Of a DNA stretch of 64,000 nt, positions 49,298-62,328 are shown piece by piece. The translations under genes and the position numbers were made by a program. Position 1 is the first letter of the stretch; each line of letters opens with the position of its first letter. The notes beneath the pieces were generated by a model. The model ran no database searches. It was not told the DNA's origin and worked only from the letters and a program-made list of their open reading frames with translations. Source of the stretch: Paragonimus skrjabini miyazakii (lineage: Eukaryota > Platyhelminthes > Trematoda > Plagiorchiida > Troglotrematidae); NCBI GenBank assembly GCA_014338405.1, contig JTDE01000148.1, positions 286,462-350,461 on the forward strand, read 5' to 3'.

Positions 49298-49432
49298 ATA
49301 ACAGTCCTTGTTTCATGTAAACTCAATCGTTAGTTGTTGTTATTGTTGTTGCACTCCGCGGTCGTGACCGAAGAGAGCGAATGGAATGTTAACATCTCGC
49401 GACGTATATCTTCTTTCGTTATTGGTGAAGTG

Positions 49433-52114
49433 GATCAAGGGATCTCGATGTTTTAAGTGTAATGTTTCTATCCCCAAAAATGTCTACCATAAAAATAGCA
49501 CTGCAACCAATCCTGAGTGATGATTCAACTAGATGAATTTAGCAAACGTTTTAGTTATTATTCAAGTGAACTAATAAAAATACTCAACAAACCATAAAAG
49601 CAGTTTGCGAGTACCCAATTAATAATGCATTGTGTTAATCATTCGGTGAAAATCATGTGTGAATAGTAGAACATCAAATGCCATTCTGCTGACTGCCTAA
49701 GGGGACTATTCACATCTTCAAATGAAAAAGTAATATATGTTCACTGGAATTCAGTTTTGGTTTTGTGTTTACTTACGGGAAACTAACAAAAAGTGTTAAT
49801 AATGATGATTTGTGAGAATAAAAAGTATACCACGAATGCAACCAGAAGTACTGTGTCAGAAGTTACCTGCCAGGTAACTTGGTCAGGTATTTATGTACTG
49901 TCGTAATACTCACCATTACCTGCGCCAAAAAAACCTGTCTTTGTTTTAACGTTTTCCGTAATATCGCTGACTACCTGGGGAAACTTTCATTTTTGATGAC
50001 AAAGAATAGTCAGTTACATTTCGGTTTTTTCCCTCGAAAGTGTAGTTCATTGCGTTTCCCATTAAATAGGTCGCTCTCTCCAGGCGTTCGTGACATTAGT
50101 TATCCATCCTGCCTCGTCGTCCGTCCATGCGATCCACATTGCTTCCTCGTAGGGCAGCTTGACTTGTGCATCAGGGGAACACCGAACAACTGAGAATGGC
50201 TTTAGTGGTTCCCTTTCTGGACTGTCGATCATCGCAACTCCGACAGTGTTGAGGAAAATCTGGTGACAGTGGTAGTTATATGGAAGTTGACAGGCATTAT
50301 GTGCTAATGAGATATTCCTTGACATCCGTAATTATATGGTGTAAAATATCTTAGCAAAATTCGAATACCTGGCGAGAAATGACTGGTTTTGTAAGAAGTC
50401 ACCCAATAATTGTAGTAATCTGAATTACATCCTGTTCAAATTACGTTTAGGGCCAGGTTAATTTCGATTCTACCGTCCGCTTCCCGTTCTACTCGGACTT
50501 TCTTAACTGTTGCGTTGAGTTCAAATCTGGGTCTCTGGTTAGGGTCACATTGATAAATTTTTGTACATAGGTTCTTGTTTTATAGTTTCCCAAACTGCTG
50601 TAACTCATACTTCGAACTTTTACACACCTCCACTCTGAATTGTTACGTTTACAGTCAATGATGTGAGAAAATATTGGGCAAGGTCTGCTGTGCAATAAAT
50701 GTTTGAACCTCGAGCTAAACTTGCACCGACTGCCTGTCAACTTTCAATAACGAGAAATTATCATAAGGCATTTCCCGTTTACCCAATAGTTTTCTTCGAG
50801 AAGAAACAGTTTTACAAGTAAGAATTATTTTGCATTTGGTAACTCTTTGAACCATCCAAAAAAACAAACATTGAGAATTGCCTTGGGCTCAACCCCTCAG
50901 GAGGAAACGAAACGGCAAGCATGTTGGACAAAATTCAACTACTATAAGCAATGAGCACAGGGTTGATCACAAAAGTATGTTTAACAGTTTTGGAATAATT
51001 TTCACGCTGTTCTGACAGTTCCAGACCATAAGTAAGCTGGATGCCGGAATCTGCCATAAAGATGGCTCGTTTGTCAAAACATAAACATGGTTCAACATTT
51101 TTGTCTTCCGAGTCATACAGTTGTGTTTAAGTCATCCGCTTTTGCAAGACTTTCGAGTTCCGATTGGTTCATACTACTTGTATTAGAACTCACTGATATA
51201 ACCAAGTAAAAATACTAATTATAATTTTTATGGGTCCATACGAAAAGAGTCTTTTTGGCGAGTGTTGACCCTCAGCAGTTTACTTTATCACGAACACTTT
51301 CGTTGAGTTGTTCAACAACTGAACCCTGAGCACCGCCTGTTGACGTCTCAGTGTGTTAGGTATACCTTTGACCTGGTGAACACTGTGAACACCATTTCCC
51401 TGCGTGCAAAACCAACAGGTTCTTTAACGTTTGAATCATTTTTCGGAAATAACTAAATACATTGAAATAGCACTTTTATGACAGTTTAATCTGTCGCAAC
51501 TTACTACTATCTCAATTCCTTCCGAATATCTTAGTAACTGTACTATTTTCTGCGGGGAAAAATATACTGCTTACATTTGAAAGGTCCTCATGCAGACGAG
51601 TTGATGGAGTACCTATAATTCGTCCTATCCATCTGACACTTGCCAATATTGATTCAACTCTGTCTCACCGACGTTATGCTGTTGGCTATTTGGTTTTAAC
51701 CAGCCATGAGTATTTTACCACGTCTTACAATCTCGAGTTTTCTTTATAACTTCCATTTGACTGTCATTTTCGAGGCGAAATTGAATAATGGTTTGATCCG
51801 CTGTTTATTAGGAATGGTAGCAAGGCTGGTAGCTCGAATTGGTGGTTTAGGTATACGGTTGTTTGCTGAGTTTAGCATTTGGGCTGAAAACTCCATCAAA
51901 GCAAACTGACATCAGTAGTGCATAAGGGTCTGGAAGTATAGGTTTGAGGTTAGACCTATTATTCACAAGACAGTCAGTTGTAGCATTGGGCCGTTTTGCT
52001 CGCGCAAATTTTAGTATCCTCTCGTTCACGGATTGAAATGGATTAGCCTATGAGCGAAAGTAAGCGCAACAACTGAGGAAACTAATTCACATACCTTTCT
52101 GCAATCCGGGTAAC
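49433..52114. other. Anonymous interval
   Basis: No mobile element was recognised. A minus-strand frame at 50062-50325 is locally GC-richer with gene-like codons (VGVAMIDSPEREPLKPF, LPYEEAMWIAWTDDEAGW). It follows an acceptor-like tgtcaccag, so it could be an exon, but I cannot assign it. Confidence 0.35.
50062..50259 (-). CDS. Candidate terminal exon, no known family
   Basis: After the acceptor-like tgtcaccag on the minus strand the frame reads about 65 codons to a TAA. It contains PYEEAMWIAWTDDEAGW and is acidic and Trp-rich. Codon choice is gene-like and GC is higher than in the surroundings. An overlapping plus-strand frame (49879-50193) is judged a shadow. No partner exon was identified. 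Confidence 0.2.
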   Translation of the reverse strand: MFLNTVGVAMIDSPEREPLKPFSVVRCSPDAQVKLPYEEAMWIAWTDDEAGWITNVTNAWRERPI

Positions 52115-52117
52115 GGT

Positions 52118-52260
52118 GACTCTATGGTATAGTGGATAAGTGTTTGAACTACGGTCTACCCATTACTCATGGGTTGTGAGTTCGATTCTGCGATGTATAT
52201 GGTGATGGCGAGATCCAGCTAGATCGTAACACCTGTCCACCACTCTAATGGTAGTCACTG
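52118..52260 (+). mobile_element. tRNA-derived SINE-like element (family C)
   Basis: A tRNA-like promoter is visible: A-box tggtatagtgg at 52125-52135 and B-box agttcgattct at 52179-52189. A perfect 5-bp stem cccat/atggg lies between them, where a class II (Ser/Leu-type) tRNA has its long variable arm. A non-tRNA body of about 70 bp follows (gcgagatccagctagatcg...). The anticodon and T arms are poor, so it is not a functional tRNA. The sequence is unlike families A and B. Only one copy was found in the window. Confidence 0.6.
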
Positions 52261-53935
52261 GAACCAACTGTTTACAAAATATCGCAAGTCGACTTCGCGA
52301 CACCATAATATCCGCTTTACTGGTTTTGCATCACTTAGCTAAAACTCTGTTCCTTCTGAATTATCTAATTTGGACAGTAAGCAAGTTGACTCAGAAAGAG
52401 GAATTTCCAAAAATCTCGATGGTTGACAATAGTCACTAACTGAAGGTTAATAGTGTCTAGTGCAAAATGAAGCCTGTTACAATGCATGCACGCCGTCTCC
52501 AAAGGAATTGTTTTCCTATAGATGCCTTTTTATTGAGACGAGTTCATCAAAACAGTCCTGCACTATCTTCAGTCAGCTTTGCTTTGAACGTGTTCTACAT
52601 TCCAGCTGCCCTCGTTGCAATCAACCAAAGGTGAAAGTCCAAATAATGTTAAACACTGTTCTTCATACCATTTTGCCTCCCTTGGTGTTGATGAATTCAT
52701 TCGCGGTCGCGAAGACGTACGGACTGAGGTCTTCGTCAAAAGGGAATCAGAACGTAAACTCAAAAGACCAATCAGTATGATGGGGCAGAACAGCAACTTG
52801 GCTAACAGAAACAACTGACTGGTCGTCAACTGAATACCGCCAATTCGTTAGCAGTGTGGTGCGTAATTCAGGCCAGAAACTTTGATAAGCTACTCAAAAA
52901 CGTCTTGTCGAAACACTGAATGTCCCACGACCTTGTGTTCTCCCATGTCCTGCATGTACCGTTCACGTTTGCGCTCCTGTCCGCTATCTTTCTCATCTAA
53001 TTACCTGTGACGAACTGATGACTCCCCAGTCTGTCATCCATTTTCCTATATATTGTCCATTGTTTGATGATGAGCGTGTTGCACTCTATTGGACTGTGCC
53101 CATTCGAGTTAACAAGCGATCGGTAGACCGAGTGGTACAAATCAAATGAGATGTATTCGGTAAGAGTCTAGCTGTAACCAACAATAAAAAAACCTAATTC
53201 AACCCTTTCGTGTGGGTGAATATTCTGCTAGCACATATGCCAAGTAGTACAGAGAAGCAAGTGCGAACCTTTGTCACGAGTTAACGAGCCAGTTAACCAT
53301 TGACTCACTTCATTGGTTAAAGTCCATGATTATCCATACTTCAGAATACAATGATCAGTTTCATTTTCAGTTGACAGAAGTGCTTCCGTCAACTTTCGTG
53401 ACTTGTCTTACAGGTAGCAAAAGTTGTTGCACAGATATCAACGATGTCGTGTCCAAAATATTGTCATAACGATGAACAAGAGTTTGGTTAACAGTAAACT
53501 CAACACAAACTGCAAGTAACCGATATCGAATTGCATTAAATACTGAATGAGAGCACCCACAAGTTGCAGAAATGTTAGATATTTTCTGTATTCTTTCGGT
53601 ATTTTCACCAAATCTCTACATTCGTTGCTGCCATGGTGTTCACAAATCACTTCTTTCGCTTCCATCAATTGTGTACGTTTCTTAATTGGATCTTTACCTA
53701 CTCAGTTAAACCTCAATTTTATTTTACAAAATATTTGATGACAACACATGAACAACATATTAAAATGAGTTATGTTTATAAGGCCGTAATCGTGTGTTAC
53801 GATATGAAGTATCGCTGACGCCGGAAAAGCATCTCACTCAAAAAGTCTGCAGTCGCATTTATAAGAATTTATTTATGACAGTCTCACCATATGACTGCAG
53901 GTCATGAACATTGAAAGCTGAGAGTGTAAAACTTT
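52261..53935. other. Anonymous interval
   Basis: No element was recognised. Overlapping frames at 52460-52829 on both strands have gene-like stretches but no family signature. Confidence 0.4.
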
Positions 53936-54137
53936 CTAGCCAACCGCTTTCGAATAGAAGAAGCACTAGACTCGAGTTTCGCTCTGATTAGAGCTCGTCA
54001 ATAGTGCATATTCTTGCCAATGTCGGGACTAGAACTCCAGCTACGCTGTTGATGAGGCAACCATGTTTACCATTGCGTCACTGACCTCACATCAGGCACC
54101 GCCGAATTATCATATGTAAACGCTCAACCACTTTTGG
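53936..54137 (-). mobile_element. Family A SINE, minus-strand part of collapsed palindrome
   Basis: On the plus strand: gaagaagcactagactcgag, tttcgctctgattagagctc, gtgcatattc, the decayed tRNA-like head (gactagaactccagctacgc, gttgatgaggcaaccatgtt), then gacctcac and the block ending cgctcaaccactttt. The order matches 29920-30140. It is cut at the upstream leader and joined directly to plus-strand SINE sequence at 54138. Confidence 0.82.
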
Positions 54138-54225
54138 AGTTAACAGACAGTAACTGTGGTCTATGGGAATGTGACAGCTGCGATCAATTGTGGATGATGT
54201 TTAACTTGAAATTATTTAATGGTCA
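54138..54225 (+). mobile_element. Family A SINE, plus-strand part of collapsed palindrome
   Basis: Two pieces of the SINE in plus orientation: ggagttaacagacagtaact (cf. 30441-30460), then directly ggtctatgggaatgtgacag and gatgatgtttaacttgaaa (cf. 30711-30764). About 250 bp, including the tRNA-like head, are missing from this arm. Together with 53936-54137 it looks like a deletion product of a head-to-head SINE pair. Confidence 0.78.
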
Positions 54226-57200
54226 AACGAGAACAGCCACTGGTTCATTACGTTCAATTCTGGTAATAATGATGATGAGGATTACTTTTCCAATTGGCGT
54301 GTACTTGGAAAGTTGCTAGCAGGTAAAGTGTAGTACTACTAAGAGATAAAATTGTGTACTCGGATGTGTAAAGATGATAGAGTAGAAAAAAAATATTAAG
54401 GGAATATTAGATTCGGACCATTTGGTGGGAATTTCAGAACTTCGAGCTCACAGTCCATTATTTTCTGATTCAGTAGGCAAACAAATAAGTATGTCACTCA
54501 TTGAATGACCACTTTATTTCAATGGCTTCTTAGTGTTCACTTGAAGTGTTAATCTTGGATCACTCATGTTGAATAAGGTTAAGTTAGTAAGTTGTTTTTC
54601 GAACTTTATACAATAGAATTTCATCTGTGAATACGGTTGCCATGTTCGTATTCAAAATTGAAATAATTTCATAACGCATAGAGGTGTTGAATTTATTGAT
54701 GTACGAAAGATGCAGAAGAACAATTCACATTATCATGTACTTAGTCGTTGAGTAATCCTAAATAAAATAGCTTACAGATAATCGGCACTCTGACTAGGCT
54801 TGTTAACTTGCTTACAAAGGTTTATGAGTGGATTATACTGTATTACTAAAGAACACTTTAGTTATATTTTAATGTTACGTGCTATATTCAAATAGATATA
54901 TTTTGCAATACGTTAATATATTTTCCAAACAAATGACTTATCATATTTTAGTGACTATCACTTTTCTTCATTTGTGTGTGCTTCTTGTGCATTTTTTCAT
55001 TGAACCGGCTCTGTATACGAGTTCAAGTTCACGGATTTCTTGTAGACCATCATATAAAATGCGCCTTTTATAGGACTATGTAGACATCATCTCGGAAACT
55101 TTCATAGTACACATCATTTTAAAGATCGTATATTACACGCATGTAGAAGACAAGGATATTCTTCATCAAGCTTTTGATGTCCCTTAATTAACAACTGAAA
55201 AATAAACACATCCCTCAAAATACAAAACCGCTTTGTATTACTGGTCAAAATTTCCAGTCGATATATGCTAAGAAGCAACATGCAAGCACGTTTAAAGTGC
55301 ACATCAATAAATCAACTGGACAAACAGTGCGGATATTAAACAACGAAGCCACTTCGACAACCGGCATATTACTTTAGTACAAAACGTAATCCATGGGCAG
55401 GATTTATTTTGCTGTGCTCTGCTATCCGATGAAAGTTATTAAAACCCCTGTATTCTCTCGGTTTCTATCACTCGACTCACTTAAACAGACTGAATCATAC
55501 TGAACTACAGCTCACCTATTGCTCGGATCACATTAACTAAGGCTGGAGGTTATCTTTGTAACTGGTTGTTTCTTAGAATCAATCATCATGTCTTTCGTAA
55601 CATTTGGATGTTATCCAACGTGGTGTTTATTATAACGTTTCACCAAGAACTCCAGATAAACTGTAGAGTCAGTTCACCTTCCAGTATAAAATAAATCGCC
55701 GATTTTTAACTAGACATACTGAAAATTTTAACAAAGCAGTAAGAAATTGTGATTGGTTTTTCATCAAAAATAAATGATCCTTAAATAATTTTGTTCATGT
55801 CGCTACTTCATATTCAAAAATCGAATCACCAACTATGCAAATATTACTAATTGTATGTTGTCTATTGACAGACTACAAACTTATCTGTCATGTTACTAGT
55901 GACACAAAACTTTTGTCGTGTGAATTGCATGAACATCACTCAACCTTCTTATAGCTTGTCTCAAACCATACTGATTTCATTCCGCACTGTTCACACTTGC
56001 TATCTCAAATATGTTCACACATCTTTCGACCTATTCATCTCGCTATTTTCCCGCCTATTTAGTGTTGTTTTTCGCAATTGCTACATTAGCTACAAATGTA
56101 TGAAATATATGGCTAGATAGCAGTCGTAATGTCCTGAATAAATTAATACGCCGAATGTTCACCCATTCGAATAAAATGTAGAAACAACGGATTTGTTTTG
56201 GCCGGATAGCAAAACAACATTCTATTTACAAGACTGGTCAAATCTCTGCAAAATGTTCTAAATGTCAGTGGGAAAACAGACGTGGATGATTCGTTTGTAT
56301 TCTCATGCTCATTTCTATCAGCTTCATTCACAGTGCTTAGATTCCTGTCAAAAGAGTGCAACCTCATTTATGAAGACAAAAAGCTGACAATGACTTGCCA
56401 AATTCTAGTTCACAGAGGTTCACCAAGCGAGCCAGATTGTGGACAGAAAACGTTGTTCTGACTCCTAACAACTGTATTGTGCATCACTTGGTCATCTACA
56501 ACCGATGTGCTGTCCTGCCTGATACCGAGGTTCAACATCTCGTCATACTTTGAACATATGCATGAATACATCGCGGCTTCGTAGTCATAATTTATGGAAA
56601 CCACAGTTTCTACCATGTGTCACTGGGTTGTTTAATTCAAACCCGTATCTCCGGTTTAGCAACCATTGGTCCATCCAGAAACTTTTTGCTGGTTTCATGT
56701 TGGTTGACTTTTAGGCATCGTGTTTTACGGTTAGAAAGAAGTAACGCGTTGCATTAAAACTACACTCGTTGTTTGAAAACTGGTCAGTTTTAACCTGAGC
56801 CATATGGTGTGAAATGGAACAGTCCAACTTCTGATTGCTTTCAATGTATGAATTTTAACTAGGGTCTTGTAATGAAAAAGCAGCTGAAAACACACAAACA
56901 ACTAGTGAAAGAGATACACCGAAAACAAAATCTATTCTAGGACGGTATACAAAATTCGTGTATGTTTGTATTAATCTTCAACTCGTTTTCCATCGCGGAT
57001 GACTCCCTAATTTGTCTGGATGATCACGTGAAATAACTGGTCCACAATAATTTCAGATTTCCTTGTGTCGATTTAATCCGATAACACTAGGCAATGTGCC
57101 GAAAGATTACTTGTTCAGAAAAAGCTACATCCGGCCAGTGCAATCTTATTTCATATGCCATGTGTTCCAATTATATAATCGATACATTATAACATTTACC

Positions 57201-60200
57201 CTTGTTTGGACTAACTTCTTGAAAGGAAAATTTACTGAGAATGTGATGTTCATGGCATTGTACGCGGAGACTTTTGCGTTCGTTGATGTAACATTTCTGA
57301 AAGTGGTAAAAAGCGAACGAATGTGGAAATGTATTGTTCCTAAGAACTTGTAATATTCAAATTCTGGCCGCAAAATCGTGTTTTTCGCGCCAGGGTCACC
57401 TTAACGCTTTGTCCGTTCAAAGGTTATGAAATTCACCAGAATTGCAGTCTTTTCAACTTTAGTTCTAAAGTTTTTTTATAGACGATCTAATATCCCAAAA
57501 AGTGTGCAAAAATATGAGAAAACGTTTTTGCTTATCTGTTTTTTGTCTATATCAACAGATATTAAGATGTAAACTAGCTGGTTGAATATAAAACTCAGGA
57601 AAAATTACAGTCAATGCACAGCATTTATCATTGAAGCGAACATGAAAGTATCAGTGAGGGAGGATTTACAAAAACGAATATAGTATGGGCTAGGATTCGA
57701 CTTGCCTCACTAAATGAGATACGCATCACTTTATCGACACTAGCCTGGTGACAGACAGGTAGAAGAACGCGGGCATTTGATCTGTGATGTCTGCAGGTAC
57801 AGATGTCGACATAAACACACCATCTATTCTGTTCAACTTTGCACCACTCAGCGTGGTTGAATTTTAACCATAGGCTACTTCGGTTATTAGAACTGGCTAG
57901 GAGGGAGGTGGTGTTGACAGCAGTCATCATCCAGACCAATTGTAAGATGAGCATTGCACATCCAATTTTGTTACGTGTGTCCCATATTGTACTGTCAATT
58001 ATGCGTTCGTGCGTTCAGTTTTTTCTAGCTCTGGCAGTTTTGCATGACACCGCACGTCAAAAAGTAACAAAACAGTAGATGTCATTCTAAGTCATTTGTA
58101 CCTGCGTATCGCACGGACTTGACGAACAGGAACGTCTTTCTATTCAGTTGTCGGAGGGATTGCGATACTACGGTACACCCTGCAGTCACTGGCATAACAT
58201 TTATTTTCTAACGGGTTAAAGTGGTCGGAAGAAAACTGCTTAAGGTAAAAAAAGTGTTTGTTGAGATAACATTTCTGATTAAAATACCGGAGGCTTCTGA
58301 CACCAATGGCACTCTGGTCGGTCAGTAGTGGGTACAGAACAGTCCGTGAATTATTTTGATTAACAAACCATAAATAATGGTATAACTTTCATGAGGATTC
58401 GGTGGACGACTGAAAGCTGGACTTTCGATAAAGCTACTTTGCCGATTTACTGTGCACATGGGATTCTGTAGTTTCTCCTGGTGTATCCAGATGGGCGGAA
58501 GATAAGAGCCAAAACAGACAAAGACAGACAGAATATCTGGGGAGAATATCCAGAACCTTAAACGGATGGAGATTTAGGTTAGGTAAAAGTGTGCCAGAAG
58601 TGAAAGTCTACTGCAAAATGTGAGTGATTAACAGGTAGAACATTCGATAGCTAAAAAGCGTTTCGCAGCTCGCCTAGTCCACTGGAATAATGACGGTTTA
58701 CAGTCCACCCTCAACGGTCCTTCTACTGAAGTGTTCAAAAAAGTGCAAACTAAAATGAGACCACCCAAGCTGCAATCGAAGTGACAGCCGAATTGGATAC
58801 CGTTCAGTGTACGCGACATCATGTTTAAGCGGCTGCGACAAATAAGTGGTCTACCAGTTTGTCATGGTATAATGTACCTTAATATCATACAAATATAATG
58901 CAAGTCATAAGCACGTGAAGTAACATCACCCAACAAATTCGTTCCATCGATTCGTTTGTTTGATTGAGTCAAGGGGACCAATCATTGCTTTCAAGCGAAT
59001 CATTCAAGAATATATAGTTAAACATGGCCGAAGCATTGCGGTAGAAGTCGAAAACATTCTTTTTTTAGACAAAAACGTTGATAGAAAAATTACTGTTCAA
59101 TTTCCTGGTATAAAACCCTAAACCCTTTTTGAAAAACCAACATGAATATGTTGATGCGGAAGTGTTTTGAATAACGACTGATGTTATACAAGAGGATGTC
59201 TTCAAATTTGTGTTGGTTACCCCTCCAAGTTTCCTATTCCATACCGATAAGAAATTCAGGCATTTCTAGGGTGTTTCAAAGCATGCTTCATAAACACGAA
59301 CATAAGGACTATATATATCAAATTAAGTTGTACAATGGAATAAATGACTTTCTTTATTGTGATTACAAGTGGTTACTTTGTGACAGAAAGTCTACTTTTC
59401 TCGTCTGTGATAATTTTAAATACTCACAATACGACGTCGCATACGAGAAGGTTCCGTAAACGATTCAATGGCTTTGCAGCGTTGTCAAAGGCAACGTGCT
59501 CATTTGTCAATTTTTATGAAAGACAAGCTAAGTGGGAGACCTGTTTTTCTATCAGCGCAGCTGAAAGTAGTAACAAAAATCATCTGACAATTTGGGGAGC
59601 TTCTGATAATTCTGATGATTCTAGAGTTGACCGACTCAAAATGGGCGGGTATCAACCGCTCTGTAACTGTTATGTCACGTGACCACTTAAACGTGCGAAA
59701 TAATGTGAGATAAGTAAAGAGAAACCGTCCAGGAGTCACACCGTTTCTTCTTGGACGTACTGCATTTGTTCAGGTATGGGGGGGGAAGATGACCCATTTT
59801 CTAGCAAGAAGGCGTACAGTTAAAATATCACCTAGATAGGTAAAACACTATCTTCCAACAAAACACAAATGGAAGTTTAATAGTAAGTATAATTATAATT
59901 AGACAACATTTGTTTGACGAAGTCCTCTTATGACTTTGCTGCATTTACACAACGATGGCGTGAACCTGTAGGCGAAAGTTCTAGTCATTACAGCGATTGC
60001 GGAACCGTTTCTCTGAAGTATTGTAATCTCATCATTTTTTTTTACCACTACTACAAACAACAACAAATAAATAGATATACACAAATGAAGTCACATTTAT
60101 AAGGAAACTCATAAAAGTATTCATCCGAAGCAGCGGCTTTTGTTGCCTTTGGCATCGTTGACTGACTTGATTGCAAAGATGAGAATAGCCACTCAGAAGA

Positions 60201-61716
60201 AAAAAACTCCAAACTTATATTGAAGCAATCAACCTGGTGGAAAACTTAGTAAACTTCGAAATGGTTAGAACCAGAAGCTGTGTGACGTAGCACGATGAGG
60301 TAATGGTACCCCAGTGTGAAATTTCTGCCAATTCTATTCATCTGATTTTTCTAGTGTAGTCTCACTGACCGCTAGCTATAATCAGTGATTATTACAAATA
60401 TATGCCAGTTGTCATTTCTTACTAAATACATTACCTTTGGATGCATCGTACTGAAAGCTAGATCAGGCGCCAGTCAATTCCTCGAAGCGTAGCAATCAAG
60501 TCAACTAAAAAATAAATTTAGAAATTGCGAACCACAAACACAAATCACATACTTCAACCATTAACTTGTTAACACATTACGGGAAGAGTGAGTATAATAC
60601 AATTCAGTAAATGACTGTCATATTTTCACAATACTATTTCAAATCGCGGAGCGATGGTTTGATATGACAAACGAACATCGATACGCGATATATCCTTTCA
60701 TGATTTCAGGGGTACAGTAAGAACCTGTAAAAAATGGACGCCGCTGGTGTTAGGAAAAACTGCAAATTTTCATGCAACAACCAGCAACGGCTTGCGAAGC
60801 GAACATATCTTATCCCGAAAAAAGAAATGTTCAGGAAAATGTGTGTTGAAGAGTGAAAAGATTGTTAGATAGAAACATTATTTTACTTCTACATACTGTC
60901 TCTATTTAGCCTCGAACATCAAAAGATCGAAAGCATAAAAATTGTCGTTACACGAAACGGAAAGACAAATACATTGAAAAACAAACAGTCCAGAAATCTG
61001 TTCGTGTCATGTCTCTCGCTGAAATATAATTGCAAAGTCTATTCATCTGCTATGAGCACTGTCAGCAAAAGCATACATTCATCAGACTCAATAAAATCCG
61101 ATAGGAACAATTAATAATCATTCAAGATGTTACCCCGGTTGGAATATGTGCATTCGATAACGTGTGAGTAGGTTTTCCAACCACACTGTCAGAAAAATGA
61201 AAGGAAACTTCTTATGGAGTCGTTTGGCTGACACTAAAACGAGGGTCCTTTCATAATTTGCCAAGATAAAAAGTACAAAAACGAGAAAGACACCATTCAG
61301 GCAATTTGCTGTGAGACGCTAACACGGCAATGTTCATCAATTTATGAAGTAATTAATCCTTATGTGCTTAATGAAGGTAGGTCGTTTTCGGTGATGATTC
61401 ACACGTGCACGATGTTTGAGAATTAGATTCCTCAACAATGCAGCTAGTGGACTACTGCCTCTCAAACGAGTTCACTTGCTAACGAAACAACCACATGCAA
61501 TGAAAGCAAACTGAATTATCAAACAAGGTAACGGAGTGAAGAATTCCTGTATTTGTGGTACAAACAAATATTAAACGGAACACCCAACATCTACTGAATG
61601 TGTATTATGGTTGGAGCACAACAGAATCCCTTTGATCATCACGGGTGATTTGATATGATTCGCATATCACCGTGTTGCGCGCTTTTGATAAAACGTGCAA
61701 AATTAGACGAAAAACA
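54226..61716. other. Anonymous, AT-rich in parts
   Basis: No recognised element or gene. The region around 54.3-56.1 kb is AT-richer than average. Frames at 57628-57954 (-) and 59344-59682 (+) exceed 100 codons but show no domain or splice context that I can defend. Confidence 0.4.
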
Positions 61717-61823
61717 GAGTGGAAATAGCAAATTGTGGCAAAAATAGGAATAAGTCAAATGACATGCATTCTCGTGGATCAAGCCAGTTGTACTGATTTC
61801 CTAGGACCTCAACGAATTTTTGT
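61717..61823 (+). repeat. 107-bp direct repeat, copy 1
   Basis: Starts gagtggaaatagcaaattgt and ends acctcaacgaatttttgt. It matches 62222-62328 at a constant 505-bp offset with four substitutions (about 96% identity) and no gaps. It has no tRNA boxes and no recognised coding content. Confidence 0.93.
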
Positions 61824-62221
61824 CTACTTGCAATGTTGGGGAGGAATTTTGTACAGTTACTGCCTCTTTATAAATATGAATACTCATTTGAATAACTACT
61901 CTTTTGAATTGTCTGAATCAACATTTGTGACTTGCGAGTTGTGAAATTTGGTTAAGTCCTAAGTGTTCACCAGAATCGAGACACTATTCACTACTAGTTG
62001 CAATCTTTAGTTTATTACTGATTGTAATTTCTCCATAAATACGTAACTGGTCAGTGTACAATGATTGGATTATAAACCATGTGCACGTCAACACTGTAAC
62101 CGAACTGTTTACCACTATACTCAGTCTGCACATAGTTCAAACAAACACTCACCTATGTCTTATCGTCAGTGACATGAGAATTTCCTTCCAGAAACCGTTT
62201 CCTCGCGAATGGAATTGTTTC
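61824..62221. other. Unique spacer between direct repeats
   Basis: About 398 bp with no internal repeat recognised and no coding signature. Confidence 0.5.
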
Positions 62222-62328
62222 GAGTGGAAATGGCAAATTGCGGCAAAAATAGGAATAAGTCAAATGACATGCATTCTCGTGGATCAAACCAGTTGTACTT
62301 ATTTCCTAGGACCTCAACGAATTTTTGT
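62222..62328 (+). repeat. 107-bp direct repeat, copy 2
   Basis: Partner of 61717-61823, differing at four positions. Flanks diverge abruptly on both sides, so the duplicated unit is well defined. Confidence 0.93.

Larger units (their letters stand above)
48405..49432 (+). mobile_element. Second Penelope-like element, interrupted by a SINE
   Basis: Plus-strand PLE fragment of the same general type as 28443-29542. Coding parts lie at 48420-48690 and 49065-49297, and the 3' UTR follows to about 49432, sharing aatgttaacat.tcgc.ac and ttctttc with the other copy. Between the two coding parts about 370 bp of foreign sequence begins with a family A SINE 5' fragment. It is 5'-truncated: only the pre-endonuclease linker onwards remains, and no inverted terminal copy was found upstream. 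Confidence 0.82.
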
